From: Echinostoma caproni
Lineage: Eukaryota > Platyhelminthes > Trematoda > Plagiorchiida > Echinostomatidae
DNA: 64,000 nucleotides
NCBI GenBank assembly: GCA_900618425.1
Contig: UZAN01039634.1
Span: 20,593 to 84,592 of the forward strand
Reading direction: 5' to 3'
The notes under the pieces were generated by a model. The model saw nothing but the letters and a program-made list of their open reading frames with translations, did no database searches and was not told the DNA's origin. Made by a program: the position numbers and the translations under genes. Positions 27,028 through 38,269 of the stretch are shown here, piece by piece. The first letter of the stretch is position 1; each line of letters begins with the position of its first letter.

Positions 27028-29092
27028 AACAAAGTACAAACCCTCTCAATGTACAAACAAAGATAATAAGTCCTCTGTGAAAGAGAGATCCCCAAACGAA
27101 CTATGTCAAACAATCGTCCCAGCTCTGCTGCAAAAAGTAAAACCAAACATGCTATCAAACCGCAAAGACACTGAAGTTGGACAAAAGTATAGTCATTCTC
27201 CCAGCGGATAAAGGATGAATTACTGTGGTCATGGACAAAAGTGACTACATTCAAAGGGCCGAAGAACTACTCCAAGACACAAATACCTACCGCAGGATCG
27301 ATATGGACCCCACCGCAAAACTGGAAAACAAAATCAATACCACATTAAAACGACTGGAGAAACTACATCAAATAACTAAAGAGGAGCACTGGAGAATGAG
27401 AGCAAAACCTCGGTTATCCCACAATTTTACGGACTGCCGAAGGTACACAAAGAAGGAATTCCCTTGAGACCGATCGCCTCTCTTCCAGGAACAGCCACAT
27501 ACAAATTAGCAAAGGAGTTATGGAAACGACTGAAGCTGCTCATCGCTGGGCACGAGTATAGCGTCATGAACTCAAGGCAATTCCTGGACAGGCTCAAAAC
27601 TTTCAACATTCAAGAAGACTAAATAATGGTCTCGTTCGACGTCACCGCCTTGTTCACTTTCATCAACTTGAACCTCGCAAGATCCACGTTGTGGGAGTTG
27701 ATGAGTGAACACCCACCAAACCAACCAATGGAACCAGCTGCAATTTACGAACTTATGGAACTATGCATGCAGACGTCAAATTCGAGGGTGAAATTTACGA
27801 ACAACTGAAAGGAACACCAATGGGATCACCAATTCCTGGATTCATAGCCGAAGCCGTAATGCAAAAGCTGCAGAAGGAGGTACTATCAAGAATCATGCCA
27901 AAATTTTGGCTCCGATACGTTGATGACACATTCGTCATCTTGAAGAAGTCGGAACTGGAAAGAACACACAACATCATCAATAACACATTCAATGGCATCA
28001 GGTTCACAATGGAGACAGAGAAGGATAAAAAGCCGGCCTTTTTGGACATTTTGATCATCAGAACGTCATCAGGAAAACTGGAGACAACGGTCTACCGCAA
28101 GGCAACGCATACGGATCAAATTCTAAACTTCAAAAGTAATCATCCACACAGCCACAAAAGAAGCTTTGTTAGAACCTTTTTTGGAAGAATTTAAACGCAC
28201 TACAGCACCAACATGCTCAAGAAGAAAGAAGATATCTCCTCAGAGTATTTGCTCGCAACATCTACACCCACAACTTCATCAAAAGAATTCTGACTTAAAG
28301 AAAGAAAGAAACAACAGACGGATAATCGGGAACAAGTACTACCCTGCCGTATATAAAGGACGTTTCGGAAATGACGGCAAGACTGTTCTGGTCATATGGA
28401 CTCCAAGTCGTCCACAGACCTATCGCCTGTCTAAAGAGACTCCTGTCAAAACCAAAGGAGAGAACAATGAAGAAGGACAAGAGCATTGTTATCTACAAAA
28501 TAAATTGCAAAAATTGCTCAAAACACTGTATCGGACAAACTGGAAGAAAACTGTCCACAAGGATCCGTGAACACCAAGCGGCAGTCAGGAGACATGACCC
28601 ACTATCTTTGATTTCCCTCCACGAAGATCAAGAAGGACATCAGTTTGACTTCACTTCAGTGAAAATTATCGACCAAGCCCGGTCAAAACACGCCAGGGAA
28701 TTTCTCGAAGCTTGGCACTCTTCAATCAACTCGATCAACAGGCACATTGAACTGGATCACCTGTACACACCAATGCAACTCAAGGATCAAACGACGCAAC
28801 AAAAGAGGTCACGGCGTGACCTGAGAACGGACCGAACTCACAATCGGGACGGATGAACAACCCTTCCCCCCCCCCTACCAACCTCGCCCCCACGCACCAG
28901 TTTAACGGTAAACCCAGTCGAACACATTGAGAATAAGGGACAACAATGGTCGGTGGAGAAGAACACATATATAAAAGAACGGATACACTTAGAAGACTGC
29001 CACTTCAGAAGCACTAATGATATCACCTCGGCTGGTGATGAAACGTTTGCAAACAAATTGCCAAGCTCGGCGAACAGACGAAATAGAAAACT
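27028..29092 (+). pseudogene. Penelope-like retroelement copy A (RT + GIY-YIG)
   Basis: Plus-strand PLE polyprotein in several frames. The N-terminal linker (VPALLQ..KPNMLS) lies near 27117-27155 and ILPADKG/VVMDKSDY at about 27195-27250. FYGLPKVHKEG, diagnostic for PLE RT, is near 27425-27460. SFDVTALFT lies near 27629-27655, GTPMGS at 27811-27828 and the active-site YVDD at 27916-27927. The C-terminal endonuclease runs from about 28480, with VIYKIN, a CxxC pair, CIGQTGRKL (the family Tyr of YIG is Cys here) and the following Arg/His-rich RIREH. Stops and frameshifts near 27210, 27470, 27620, 28190 and 28300 inactivate it. After the stop near 28856 comes an untranslated tail with a structured end (29011-29050). 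It is the longest and least decayed PLE copy in the window. Confidence 0.92.
29011..29050 (+). ncRNA. Hammerhead-like fold in PLE copy A terminus
   Basis: GCA (29011-29013) is followed by CTAATGA (29014-29020), then a perfect 6-bp hairpin ATCACC-TCGGCT-GGTGAT (29022-29039), then GAAAC (29040-29044), GTT and TGC. This matches the hammerhead layout: stem I GCA/TGC, CUGAUGA core, stem II, GAAAC, and a GUH triplet with an almost absent stem III. PLEs are known to carry such minimal hammerheads in their terminal repeats, some acting as dimers. The core has A in place of the essential G (CUAAUGA), so this copy should not cleave. Function is inferred from layout only. Confidence 0.5.
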
Positions 29093-29129
29093 GTAGGTAA
29101 TTTTAAACGTTGGTTATTCAAAGTGTTTG

Positions 29130-29169
<40 letters not shown>

Positions 29170-29206
29170 CATCAATCAGTCAGTCAGTGAAACAATCAAT
29201 CATTCA

Positions 29207-29245
<39 letters not shown>

Positions 29246-29259
29246 CATCTATCTATCAA
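29130..29259. repeat. Compound (AATC)n-(TATC)n microsatellite
   Basis: About 69 bases of AATC units, including a few CAGT variants, followed by about 50 bases of TATC/CTAT units. It starts roughly 40 bases after the end of PLE copy A. Confidence 0.97.
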
Positions 29260-30080
29260 TTCTATCTTTTTATTCAACTTTTTCAAGTTGATTCAAGCAA
29301 TTGAGTTTGGACCAGCCAAGATCACTAATGCGAAATACATGAAGCCAAATAACCTTTTATTACCAATCAAATAACTTCAGAATCTCTTAGCACAAATTCG
29401 CCCATCTGAATAATCACCACAGGAAGGATAGCAGTTAAACAAGCTGAACGCTTTGTCAAAGCTCTATTCACTTCTTTCAGTCTTCTAAAAGAGGTAGATG
29501 GAAGAGAGAAAGCAAAATAAACTCATTGTCATCGATCAAATCCAGCTTAGACCACAATTTCCATAACTAAAACCATGACCCTTTTTTCTTCCTTCACTTC
29601 GACGCATTCGGTAATTTGCTTTGGCAAATTTTGATAATATAGCTGATAGACTCTTGTTCGTGGATTTTTTGTTGTTCTTTTTGTACTCATGGTTATCTGG
29701 GTTCAGCAAATCGGTCCACAAATAACACTATCTTTGAGCTTGAGAAGGGTTTAATGACTAAAAAACATCAAACTTCCGAGCCTAATTGGGCAATCCAGTT
29801 ATAGCAGTCCAGCAATACAATATGTGGAAAAGGGCCCAAATTTTGTTTGGACTAAATAAACCCAACAGACTCACTCCACAGTAAAAGAAAATACTTCCAA
29901 ACTAAGGAAGCCAAGTTCATCACAATTGTGTGAGTGAGTGACAGCCGCCGAAAAATACCTGATATAGATTTTCGTGACACAGGCCAATATTATAGTCAAA
30001 TGTGGGTAGTAGCACTTCTAAGACAAGAAACAAACGGGTGATGGATTCGCCAGTGCGTTTAAAATGTTTTCTCACCTGCC
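29260..30080. other. No recognisable feature
   Basis: No coding homology or structured repeat recognised between the microsatellite and the Gypsy remnant. Confidence 0.45.
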
Positions 30081-31039
30081 GAGTTGACATCCTCAATGCT
30101 TGTTGATTGGCTGTGTTCCACTCCCACCTGTTTATTGAACAAGCACGAAGGTTGTGGGGTTTGTTCTACCATCTGCACTGCGTTTTGTTTTCAAGTGCGT
30201 TCTTTTGTTGCGTCATTTGGCGCTTGGGTTTCTTTGGCGTATACACGTGAACCAGTTCGATTTGTCCCCTTGTTGAGTTGAGTGAAGAGTACCAAGAGCC
30301 AAGAAATTCTCTGACGTGCTTTGACCGGGCTACGTCAAGGATTCCTACCGGTTCAGCCCACTAGGGCTGCAAACCGTTTTTTCAATTTCTCGTCAAAAAA
30401 TGACGGCTCTACTATCAGTTAGATTAAAAGATTAGTTTTACTTTAAACAGTTTATTTTTCGGGTTATTTTTAATTATTATTTTTTTATGAGTTAAATCTC
30501 TGCTGTCTTTCGGGCCTTAATCATCAATCTCCAGCTTGCAGTCGCTAATTGGTCAATTCTGCAAGTTTTCTCATTTTTTCTATCGATTTTTAAGGTCTTT
30601 TTGTCCAGAAACCGGAAAAGTATGCAAGCAGACGAGCTGACTCTGTAATTTTGACTTGCCCTGGGTGTGGCAATTACTCGTTTGTTGCCCACCGTCTGCG
30701 TTTTGCTTAAGTAGCTGGGCGAAGGCTACTAGTGCTCTTGGCGTGTAATTAGTGTTGTGATTGTACTTGTGTGGCTAGACGACTAGTGCTGCTTGGATCT
30801 ACCTCGTATCTCTATGTGCGTTCGCGCTCTGCGTTACTGTGCACGTCGTCTGTTAGTGTCCATTCTATGTTTCTCGTCCATTGTAAGCAGTGAGTGCCAT
30901 TGCCATTGTGCTGCGCTGTGCTGTATCGACTCATAATTTGGACACGATTTATCTCACGTCGTTTCTGTATTATTGTGTCAGTGTGTGTTATATCTATGTT
31001 ATGTGTTACATTGACGACGGGTATTCCACTCGACCCACG
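30081..31039 (+). mobile_element. Probable LTR and leader region of a Ty3/Gypsy element
   Basis: This stretch lies immediately upstream of a gag remnant whose start codon is at 31040. It is compositionally different from its surroundings: rich in GT/TG, with repeated TGTGTT-type words around 30930-31010 and a T-rich block at 30400-30500. That is typical of LTR plus primer-binding leader sequence, but I find no matching second LTR in the window and cannot place the boundaries or the primer-binding site. The assignment rests on position. Confidence 0.4.
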
Positions 31040-32180
31040 ATGTCCATCTCTACAGATGAACTGAAGTCTGTCTTGTAACAACAGCAGTTCCAGTTCGAAG
31101 CAATGTTACGCTCACTCAACCTTCAGTCCTAGAACACTTCCGGTACCAGATAGCCACACCAGCTGAGGTGATTGCGGTGAGTATCACCTAGTTCATTTGA
31201 GACCCCGACTCCGGTATTACATTCAACTTGTGGTTCATCGCGTAGGAATTGAATAGTTGAATTCGCAAATGAAGATGACATTTGAAAAGTGTGCTTGCTC
31301 ATTCGCAATCGGGGTACCAAAGCACGTGAGCGCTTCAACAGCACTACCCTACCCAAATGCTCCAGATACTTCAAGTTCAATGAGATAGTCAAGCAACTGT
31401 CAGAGACGTTTGGTGAATGATGACTCTCTTTAACATTCATTATAAATGCCTGAAGCTCGTAAATAATGACATTGACGGGTTCCAAACTTATACTAGCTTT
31501 GTCACTCGGGAGTGTAGGAGGTTCAAGGTACGCTATATGACAGAAAACCAACTCAAATGTTTGATATTCGTGTGTGGATTTCAGTCCCCGCTCCACCCTC
31601 GGGACGCGAAATCAGAAGTCGTGTCCTGAACACCGCTGAACAGGATCCAAGCTCGACTCTGCGAACGTTGACCGCCGAATGCCATAGAATCTTGAATCTC
31701 AAGAAAGACTCTGCTCTCGTCCAGAATTCCGAGGATCAGAAACATGAACACCGTATCTTTCAGCAAGTCCCTTGATCCATTGAGATCACCCCATCCTAGC
31801 GCCGCGAGAAAGCGTAAACTACTCACACCGTACCATTTTGTGTTTCTTGGGATTGTTACAAATCTGCCCATTCCGACAACATCACTGCCAACAACGTCTC
31901 ATAAAAGGAACACAAAGGAGTTTTCTGCCTACCACGTCCGAGCCACCGATCAAGCTTGCGGTTCTCCTTCAAGTCGCGATGTGCTCGTCCCTTCGAAAAC
32001 CGCCCCAGTAGTCTACTTGCTACATTTTTTGAGCACGCTGTCACACGCCGTTTCTGTGTTAGCGCCAGTGTGTGGTATCCGTGTGGTGTGTTACTTTGTG
32101 AGTGATGTGAACGAAATAAAACTATCCGGATAATCGGTAGGTTTGTAGGGTGTGTATCTCATCGACTAGTGCGAGATCAC
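31040..32180 (+). pseudogene. CsRn1-like Ty3/Gypsy gag and protease remnant
   Basis: An ATG at 31040 opens MSISTDELKSVL, typical of the gag N-terminus in fluke CsRn1-type elements, and runs into a stop after 12 codons. Further gag blocks follow in other frames: a LLIRNRGTKARERF-like block near 31290-31335, LFNIHYKCLKL near 31425, TRECRRFKVRYMTENQLKCL (31505-31562) and IRSRVLNTAEQDP near 31607-31650. A degenerate CCHC zinc knuckle lies near 31825-31925 (PFCVSWDCYKSAHSD in one frame). The protease start is at about 32040-32125 (RFCVSASVCGIRVVCYFVSD), where the family's catalytic DTAS-type motif is not preserved. RT, RNase H and integrase are not seen downstream. At least four frame changes make it inactive. 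Confidence 0.8.
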
Positions 32181-32840
32181 GCGGCTTGTGATAGCTGAAT
32201 AGAATAGACTGAAGGTGAAGCATTCAAGCCGAATCAAGTCACTTAGCATTTGCCTTTACATTTGGTCCAGATATCAAAACAAAATACAGTCACTGCCAGC
32301 AAATTTGGCCACCGTCCTTGTTATAAAGTCCCACGTGTAATGATTAACAAATAACATCGTCACAATTGAATAATAGTATGCACTCCCGTCGCAATGTGAA
32401 TCACGTAATCTCCGTATAACAATCACACTTCAGGATGTCGGGGACAGATTTGCGTACTGCGGAATTCGAACTGCCTTACAATCCACTTCCGAGAGTCCGT
32501 AACTGTGACAGCTCCATTTTTTTAGTCAGTTTTGTCCCTGTGCAACCTGCATGTTGGGCAAAAGAATCTGTGCAACCGTATGACATATGCTACGCGTTTG
32601 AATTTGTCAGTACGTGATTTTCGTTCCGCTGGTTGAGTAGTGATTTGTTGCGCGAATCGAATATCACACAAAGCAGTAGAAGGAAAAAGGCTTGAAAAAT
32701 GCTAATACCGTAGGCGAAAGTTCTGAATTTAACATCAGTGGTAAGTCAAGTCAAATGAATTTTATGTTTATGCACCCAATCGAATTTTTGACACTTTCTA
32801 TAAGCTGCAGTAAAAAGAATGTGTAAAAATAAAAAATAAA
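32181..32840. other. No recognisable feature
   Basis: May hold unrecognisable pol sequence of the Gypsy remnant upstream, but I see no conserved block. Confidence 0.4.
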
Positions 32841-34400
32841 CGTTTATTAAGTGAAAAAATGTGATAGATGACTTTTCAAGTCAGTAATGGTAGTTGCTCT
32901 ATACGAGTAAAGGATGATTATTTGCCGGTTTCTGGTAGTATGTACACGAAGAATCCCAAATTTGGAAGATGTTCTCGGATGAGACACGGACGGATTTATT
33001 GAGATTGGTGTGCAGACATTGTTTTTCGTTTGGCAGTATATGACCAATAACTCTATCACTTGAATCAAAATGCTTGCTCACAAGGAAATCAACCAAAACG
33101 GTATTGGAGCTGCCACTGCAACGGGGAAGAAGTTTAGAAGACCTGGAAAAGAGAATGAAGTATTTTTCCTCTAGACCGGGAAGAAAATACCTGAGGAAAA
33201 GTACAACCAGTATGGAAGAATGCAAGCTGTCATAAATTTAAAAATAAGTTTAAGGAAACATGGAGCATTTTAGGGTGTGAAAGCGTTGAAGGATAATCTA
33301 CAAATCCTAATGTAAATGTTTTTAACATGCTTGAACAAAGACAGACTTTGTGAAAGTAACTTCGAGATATTTGCCAGAGTTAGCTTGGGAGATGATATTA
33401 ACATTAACAGCAAGTTCAGTTACTAACAATGATGAGAGTCTGTTTTACGACTCAAGGGAACATTTACACACTTATCAACATTGATTGTCAAAATTGGTGC
33501 GCACACCAACTAACCATCTGATTTAGACAGTCATGAATTTGGTGGAAACTGTCAAGATCAGTCAACCACCACATCCTCAGCAAAATTTCACACGATAAAG
33601 TTAGGAGGGACGGGGGGAGGGTGAATAATGTACAGTGAAAAATAGAGACAAAGTAGGTCCCTGAAAAACCCCAGATTTTACCCCTGGCAAGGAGGAAGAT
33701 TTAGTGTTACAAAGAGTGAATTGCGTCCTGCATGAGCAGTTATTGGCTAGCAAATTCAATTGATCAGTTGCTAGACAGCAATTTGAAAGACATGGAATCA
33801 AAATGCCGCGGTCAGTTGATACAGATGCATTGGAATAAGCAAGAATAGCTGAACGGATGATGGCAAACTCTTTATCCAATGAGGATGAAAAAGAGTAAAC
33901 AACGCGATCACTAGCATCAAGGGTTTAAAATGAAGGATTAGAAGCAATTGGAATAGGGTTATGAACAACAGATAAAGAGTCGTCTGATTTAAAAAAATCA
34001 TCTCGAAAACTTTAACTAGTGCTGATTAGCAAGTAAACGGTCGGTGATTAGAAGACCGCTCTTGGGGACCGGTGTTATCCGGACAAATCCCCAGCAATCA
34101 AGAACACTTCCGGATGACATCCGTAAACCGAACAACTCAGAAGTAAATGAAGAAAGTTGTTTGGTACACACTCCGAACAAACGGGGGATACTCAAGCGGG
34201 GTTATCTGCTTTGTTGGATTTAAGGGGGTTGAGCACCCTTAAAACTTCTGTCGGGGTGATAGTGTAGTGCTCTCCAGTACATGTAACTGAAAGTGGTATT
34301 GGTTCTGATACAGAAACATTCGTCAATTGACATCCTGCAAAGAGCTATTGTGTGAATCAAAACTTATTAAAAATTGATTGGAAAGTGGGGACCAGGCGTT
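32841..34400 (-). pseudogene. Non-LTR retrotransposon (family shared with 38270-40960), RT and C-terminal part
   Basis: Read on the minus strand, the pre-RT block VLRVLNPLKSNKAD lies near 34215-34260 and an ITPVPKSG-like block near 34040-34075. The RT block GVKSGVFQGPTLS lies at about 33640-33680 and an active-site remnant FAEDVVV (first Asp changed to Glu) near 33570-33590. NVDKCVNVP follows near 33450-33490. The C-terminal region at 32847-33225 (FLPGLEEKYFILF, then SDRVIGHIL) aligns well with the C-terminal segment of the 38.3 kb element, which has FPDLLSKEFILF and SDRLCDSIL in the same order. Endonuclease is not seen. Stops and frameshifts throughout. A typical 5'-truncated dead insertion. 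Confidence 0.82.
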
Positions 34401-35223
34401 TCTCCACCGGACCGATGGAAACAAGGCACAGCCGAATTCGAAGGTCTTACCAGCAACCCCGACAAAAATCATGAAGCGAAACAATGAAAAAATAAATACA
34501 AACTTTTACTTAATTCCATTTAAAGAGGATTGCGTTGAAAGACGTTGAAACATTAAAAGTCAGAGGATAATGAGCACAATTGACGTAAGTTCACTTTGAT
34601 TTCTGTCTTCAGTTTATTCACGTTGCAACTTCAGACACCATAACGACGATCAACCGCGCTGCACACGATACACGCTTCGTTTGTTCACCGAACTTTTCAA
34701 CATCACACTTTGTAGAACTAACCCTTCTCCATGGAAATTGTTGACCTCACAATCTTGTGATAGCTTGTTGATTCAAATCACCCAAAGCAACATGGCTAAA
34801 GTGGATGAATGAAGGCTAAAATATAGCGGGTCGTGGTTAAGAAAATGGGGGTTTTGACGGAAGCTAGAGAAGAATACTTAAATATACGCTGCAAAACAAC
34901 CTCACAATTGCTTGTGAGTAGTGTTATGGACTGCTAAACTTTCGTCGTGACTAGTCATCCCCAGAGTTCGGGTACAATCCTCAAAAGCAACCAGGAACTG
35001 AGCAGTCGGCCTTATGTCAAGACGCACGCATTCCGTGTGATGTATCCGCAGTTCGCAGTTCGAACGAGACAGTGGACTCTCAGAAGAGTCTTGTTGTGCT
35101 CGAGTTCATGACAGGCTAAATGGGTTTGTGTATTAATATTCGGTCTGGGGGTTCTTTGGTCCTGACAGAAACTTGTATTTGAAGTGGCTGTTGCAGAGTT
35201 TGGAAAATAAATATAACCAATTA
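34401..35223. other. No recognisable feature
   Basis: Could contain the decayed endonuclease part of the downstream minus-strand element, but no motif supports it. Confidence 0.4.
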
Positions 35224-35430
35224 TGTGCCAGGTGCCTTTATTAACCAATATGTGTTGCTGTATGACAGCTCTTTGACTGGCCGCTTTCCTCTTCGTGAAA
35301 AACGTATCAGTGTATATTCACCGAAGGAAGTAAAAACGAAAAATGCGATGGAATTTTTACGTTACTCTTTGGTTCCCTTTTGTACCGACGAATTGGACCG
35401 TGGCATGTTCATTCCTGTCAAACATCGTTT
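35224..35430 (+). other. Candidate exon or pseudogene fragment, family unknown
   Basis: After a possible acceptor ending CCAG, an open frame reads AFINQYVLLYDSSLTGRF and continues through charged, protein-like sequence (RISVYSPKEVK, EFLRYSLVPFCTDELDRG) to about 35430, where AAACGTGTGG could hold a donor. Amino-acid composition is protein-like, not the Cys/Leu/Ser/Tyr-rich pattern of random frames here. In the same frame after a stop, the next 250 bases still look partly protein-like, which fits a pseudogene equally well. I do not recognise the family. Confidence 0.3.
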
Positions 35431-36018
35431 GTTTAAACGTGTGGGAACATGGCAAATTTTTCTCTGTGTGCTGTGGTTATGTGGCTGTTGAAGCAATCTC
35501 GACAACTACACGTCATACTATTTTGTACAAGTTAATGGAATGTAGACGATTTCCTGTCAGAATTTCAGGAGAACTGTGGCATTCTTTTACCAATTTAACG
35601 TGCATTTCCATAAAAATGTTCATGCTTCAACAACCTCGAACGCTTTTGATTGCATATGCTACTTCTACACCAACAGCCATAACTATGTTTTTCGGGAACT
35701 ACTATTTGATTAGATTGAGCAATATTTTCAATAACGTGCCAGATCAGTTTTAGTTATGGCTTAAATGTCAAGACCGATAGATGCAGTTCCACGGGATTTC
35801 ATAGAATTTCAGCCTTATTTATTGCACTAGTGAATGTTTATGCAGATTTTATGAGGATAAAAGCTTCGCTGTTTTCTGAAAACATTTAAATATGCCAAGC
35901 AAAACGTCCCGAGGATTGCTAAGCACTACAAAGAATTACACCTATTCCCCGATCACCATCACCATGGGGTCGACCGCATACCCAGTAGGCCATCCGCATA
36001 TGAAATCCATGGCCCAAT

Positions 36019-36903
36019 NNNNNNNNNNNNNNNNNNNNNNNNNNNNNNNNNNNNNNNNNNNNNNNNNNNNNNNNNNNNNNNNNNNNNNNNNNNNNNNNNN
36101 NNNNNNNNNNNNNNNNNNNNNNNNNNNNNNNNNNNNNNNNNNNNNNNNNNNNNNNNNNNNNNNNNNNNNNNNNNNNNNNNNNNNNNNNNNNNNNNNNNNN
36201 NNNNNNNNNNNNNNNNNNNNNNNNNNNNNNNNNNNNNNNNNNNNNNNNNNNNNNNNNNNNNNNNNNNNNNNNNNNNNNNNNNNNNNNNNNNNNNNNNNNN
36301 NNNNNNNNNNNNNNNNNNNNNNNNNNNNNNNNNNNNNNNNNNNNNNNNNNNNNNNNNNNNNNNNNNNNNNNNNNNNNNNNNNNNNNNNNNNNNNNNNNNN
36401 NNNNNNNNNNNNNNNNNNNNNNNNNNNNNNNNNNNNNNNNNNNNNNNNNNNNNNNNNNNNNNNNNNNNNNNNNNNNNNNNNNNNNNNNNNNNNNNNNNNN
36501 NNNNNNNNNNNNNNNNNNNNNNNNNNNNNNNNNNNNNNNNNNNNNNNNNNNNNNNNNNNNNNNNNNNNNNNNNNNNNNNNNNNNNNNNNNNNNNNNNNNN
36601 NNNNNNNNNNNNNNNNNNNNNNNNNNNNNNNNNNNNNNNNNNNNNNNNNNNNNNNNNNNNNNNNNNNNNNNNNNNNNNNNNNNNNNNNNNNNNNNNNNNN
36701 NNNNNNNNNNNNNNNNNNNNNNNNNNNNNNNNNNNNNNNNNNNNNNNNNNNNNNNNNNNNNNNNNNNNNNNNNNNNNNNNNNNNNNNNNNNNNNNNNNNN
36801 NNNNNNNNNNNNNNNNNNNNNNNNNNNNNNNNNNNNNNNNNNNNNNNNNNNNNNNNNNNNNNNNNNNNNNNNNNNNNNNNNNNNNNNNNNNNNNNNNNNN
36901 NNN
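36019..36903. other. Assembly gap (885 N)
   Basis: An uninterrupted run of N. The non-round length suggests a size estimated from paired reads. The long open frames that appear to span it are artefacts. Confidence 1.
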
Positions 36904-38269
36904 GATTGGAGAAGCTTTAACCGATGTGCCCATCTCGTCAAACCATTTGACGGCGTTTCTGTTTCAGTGAGGGAGTATGCACTACCTGGGACTATGTTCC
37001 ATCCTGGTTTCTTTGTACTTCAATCATTCTGCTTAACTAAATTGCGGCTCGATGAAGCAACGACGCTCCTAATTGATCGGAGTTATTGAGTAACATGATG
37101 ACCATGAGCTTTGTAAATTGTCGATACTTAACGTGGATACTGACTTTATTTTACTTTTAAACAAATGATTATCTCACTTGCCCAGTTGATTGGTTCATGG
37201 ATAAGAAAAATTGTTTGTGATATGATCTGAAATAGAAGAAAAGAATAATTGCTGTTGGGCGCACCTCATCTATCTATCCTTTGATATATTTTCTAGCCCA
37301 TGCTGATGGGTACTTAGCCGTCACTGATGTCTTTTCGGTCTTAGATCATGGCAACGTCACCTCGATTTGTATAAGCAACCAATTAATGAAGTCATTGAGA
37401 TTTTTAATATGACACTGATGATTGAATGGTGACATCTAAGGAGCAGTTCAACACTGAGAGTCAAGACAGACCTTCACTCTATTTTGGTTGCGATTGCTAA
37501 GTCATCAGCCTGATTGAAGAAGCCAAGGAATCTATGGCATTCCTCTTTGGCGAGTTGATCATGTCTCTCTCTTTGCAAACGTCGGTGATATTCTGACGAA
37601 TAGAAGATGTACCTTATCACAAGAGATAATCGTTTCGTCACTTTTCCCTCAATCTCTGTGTTTACCGTAATAATTGATTTGTTAGAGTGACCTACAAAAA
37701 CCCTATTGAGTGCTTCAAGGGGCCCAAAAGAACATACTTACTCATCCGCGTGACTTTTGAGAGCAACAACGTTCGTTTTTCTGGTTGAATATTACTCCAA
37801 ACGATCTTCAGGATGTGCCGTTAATTTTGAAGACATTTACGGCCTAATTGCTGAACTATGCCTTTGCGCAAATGTGTTAATCGTACTCCTCGTGACAACG
37901 TCAACCAAGTAGAGACTGGATACACCTTCAAATTGATCAATAAACAACCCGGGCCCTGAAACAATCATAATACACCTGATTCAAACAAGCACCATGGGCC
38001 CAGCAGAACATGAACTAAGATTAAGCAATTATGTTCAGCCAATGGTATATATATATAATAAATATAATTTAATTGCATTGATTTCTTTCAATGAACTGAT
38101 TGCGACTTTATCAAGTCAAGTCAAGAGTGCACTTTATCCATTCCATGTGGACAGAATTTTCGATGAAATGCATGTTATCGCTTTTGTTTTGGCATGCGCA
38201 CTGTTAAAATGAGCTTAAAGATATGACAAATAGTTACTGAGATGATAATGAATAGGAAACCGAGAACTC
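36904..38269. other. No recognisable feature
   Basis: No coding homology. A short TATATATATAATAAATATAAT stretch lies near 38047-38068. Single ambiguous bases elsewhere in the window are at 455, 7979, 43352, 50294 and 51973. Confidence 0.4.

Noticed and set aside
31129..31596. 155-codon minus-strand frame
   Set aside because: It lies opposite the Gypsy gag remnant and has no motif of its own; a shadow frame.
30940..32100. Apparent direct repeat between about 30950-31010 and 32035-32100 (CGTTTCTGT..GTGTCAGTGTGTG type), suggesting a pair of LTRs
   Set aside because: The second stretch is explained as the protease-coding part of the gag-pol remnant, and the match is confined to GT-rich words with no extension into neighbouring sequence.
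35950..35985. ATCACCATCACCATGG followed by GTCGAC, resembling a His-tag/vector cloning junction next to the gap
   Set aside because: Only a short coincidence of CAC/ATC repeats and common restriction-site words; flanking sequence does not look like vector.
35892..36941. Open frames of more than 300 codons
   Set aside because: They run through the N gap, so they are artefacts of undefined bases.
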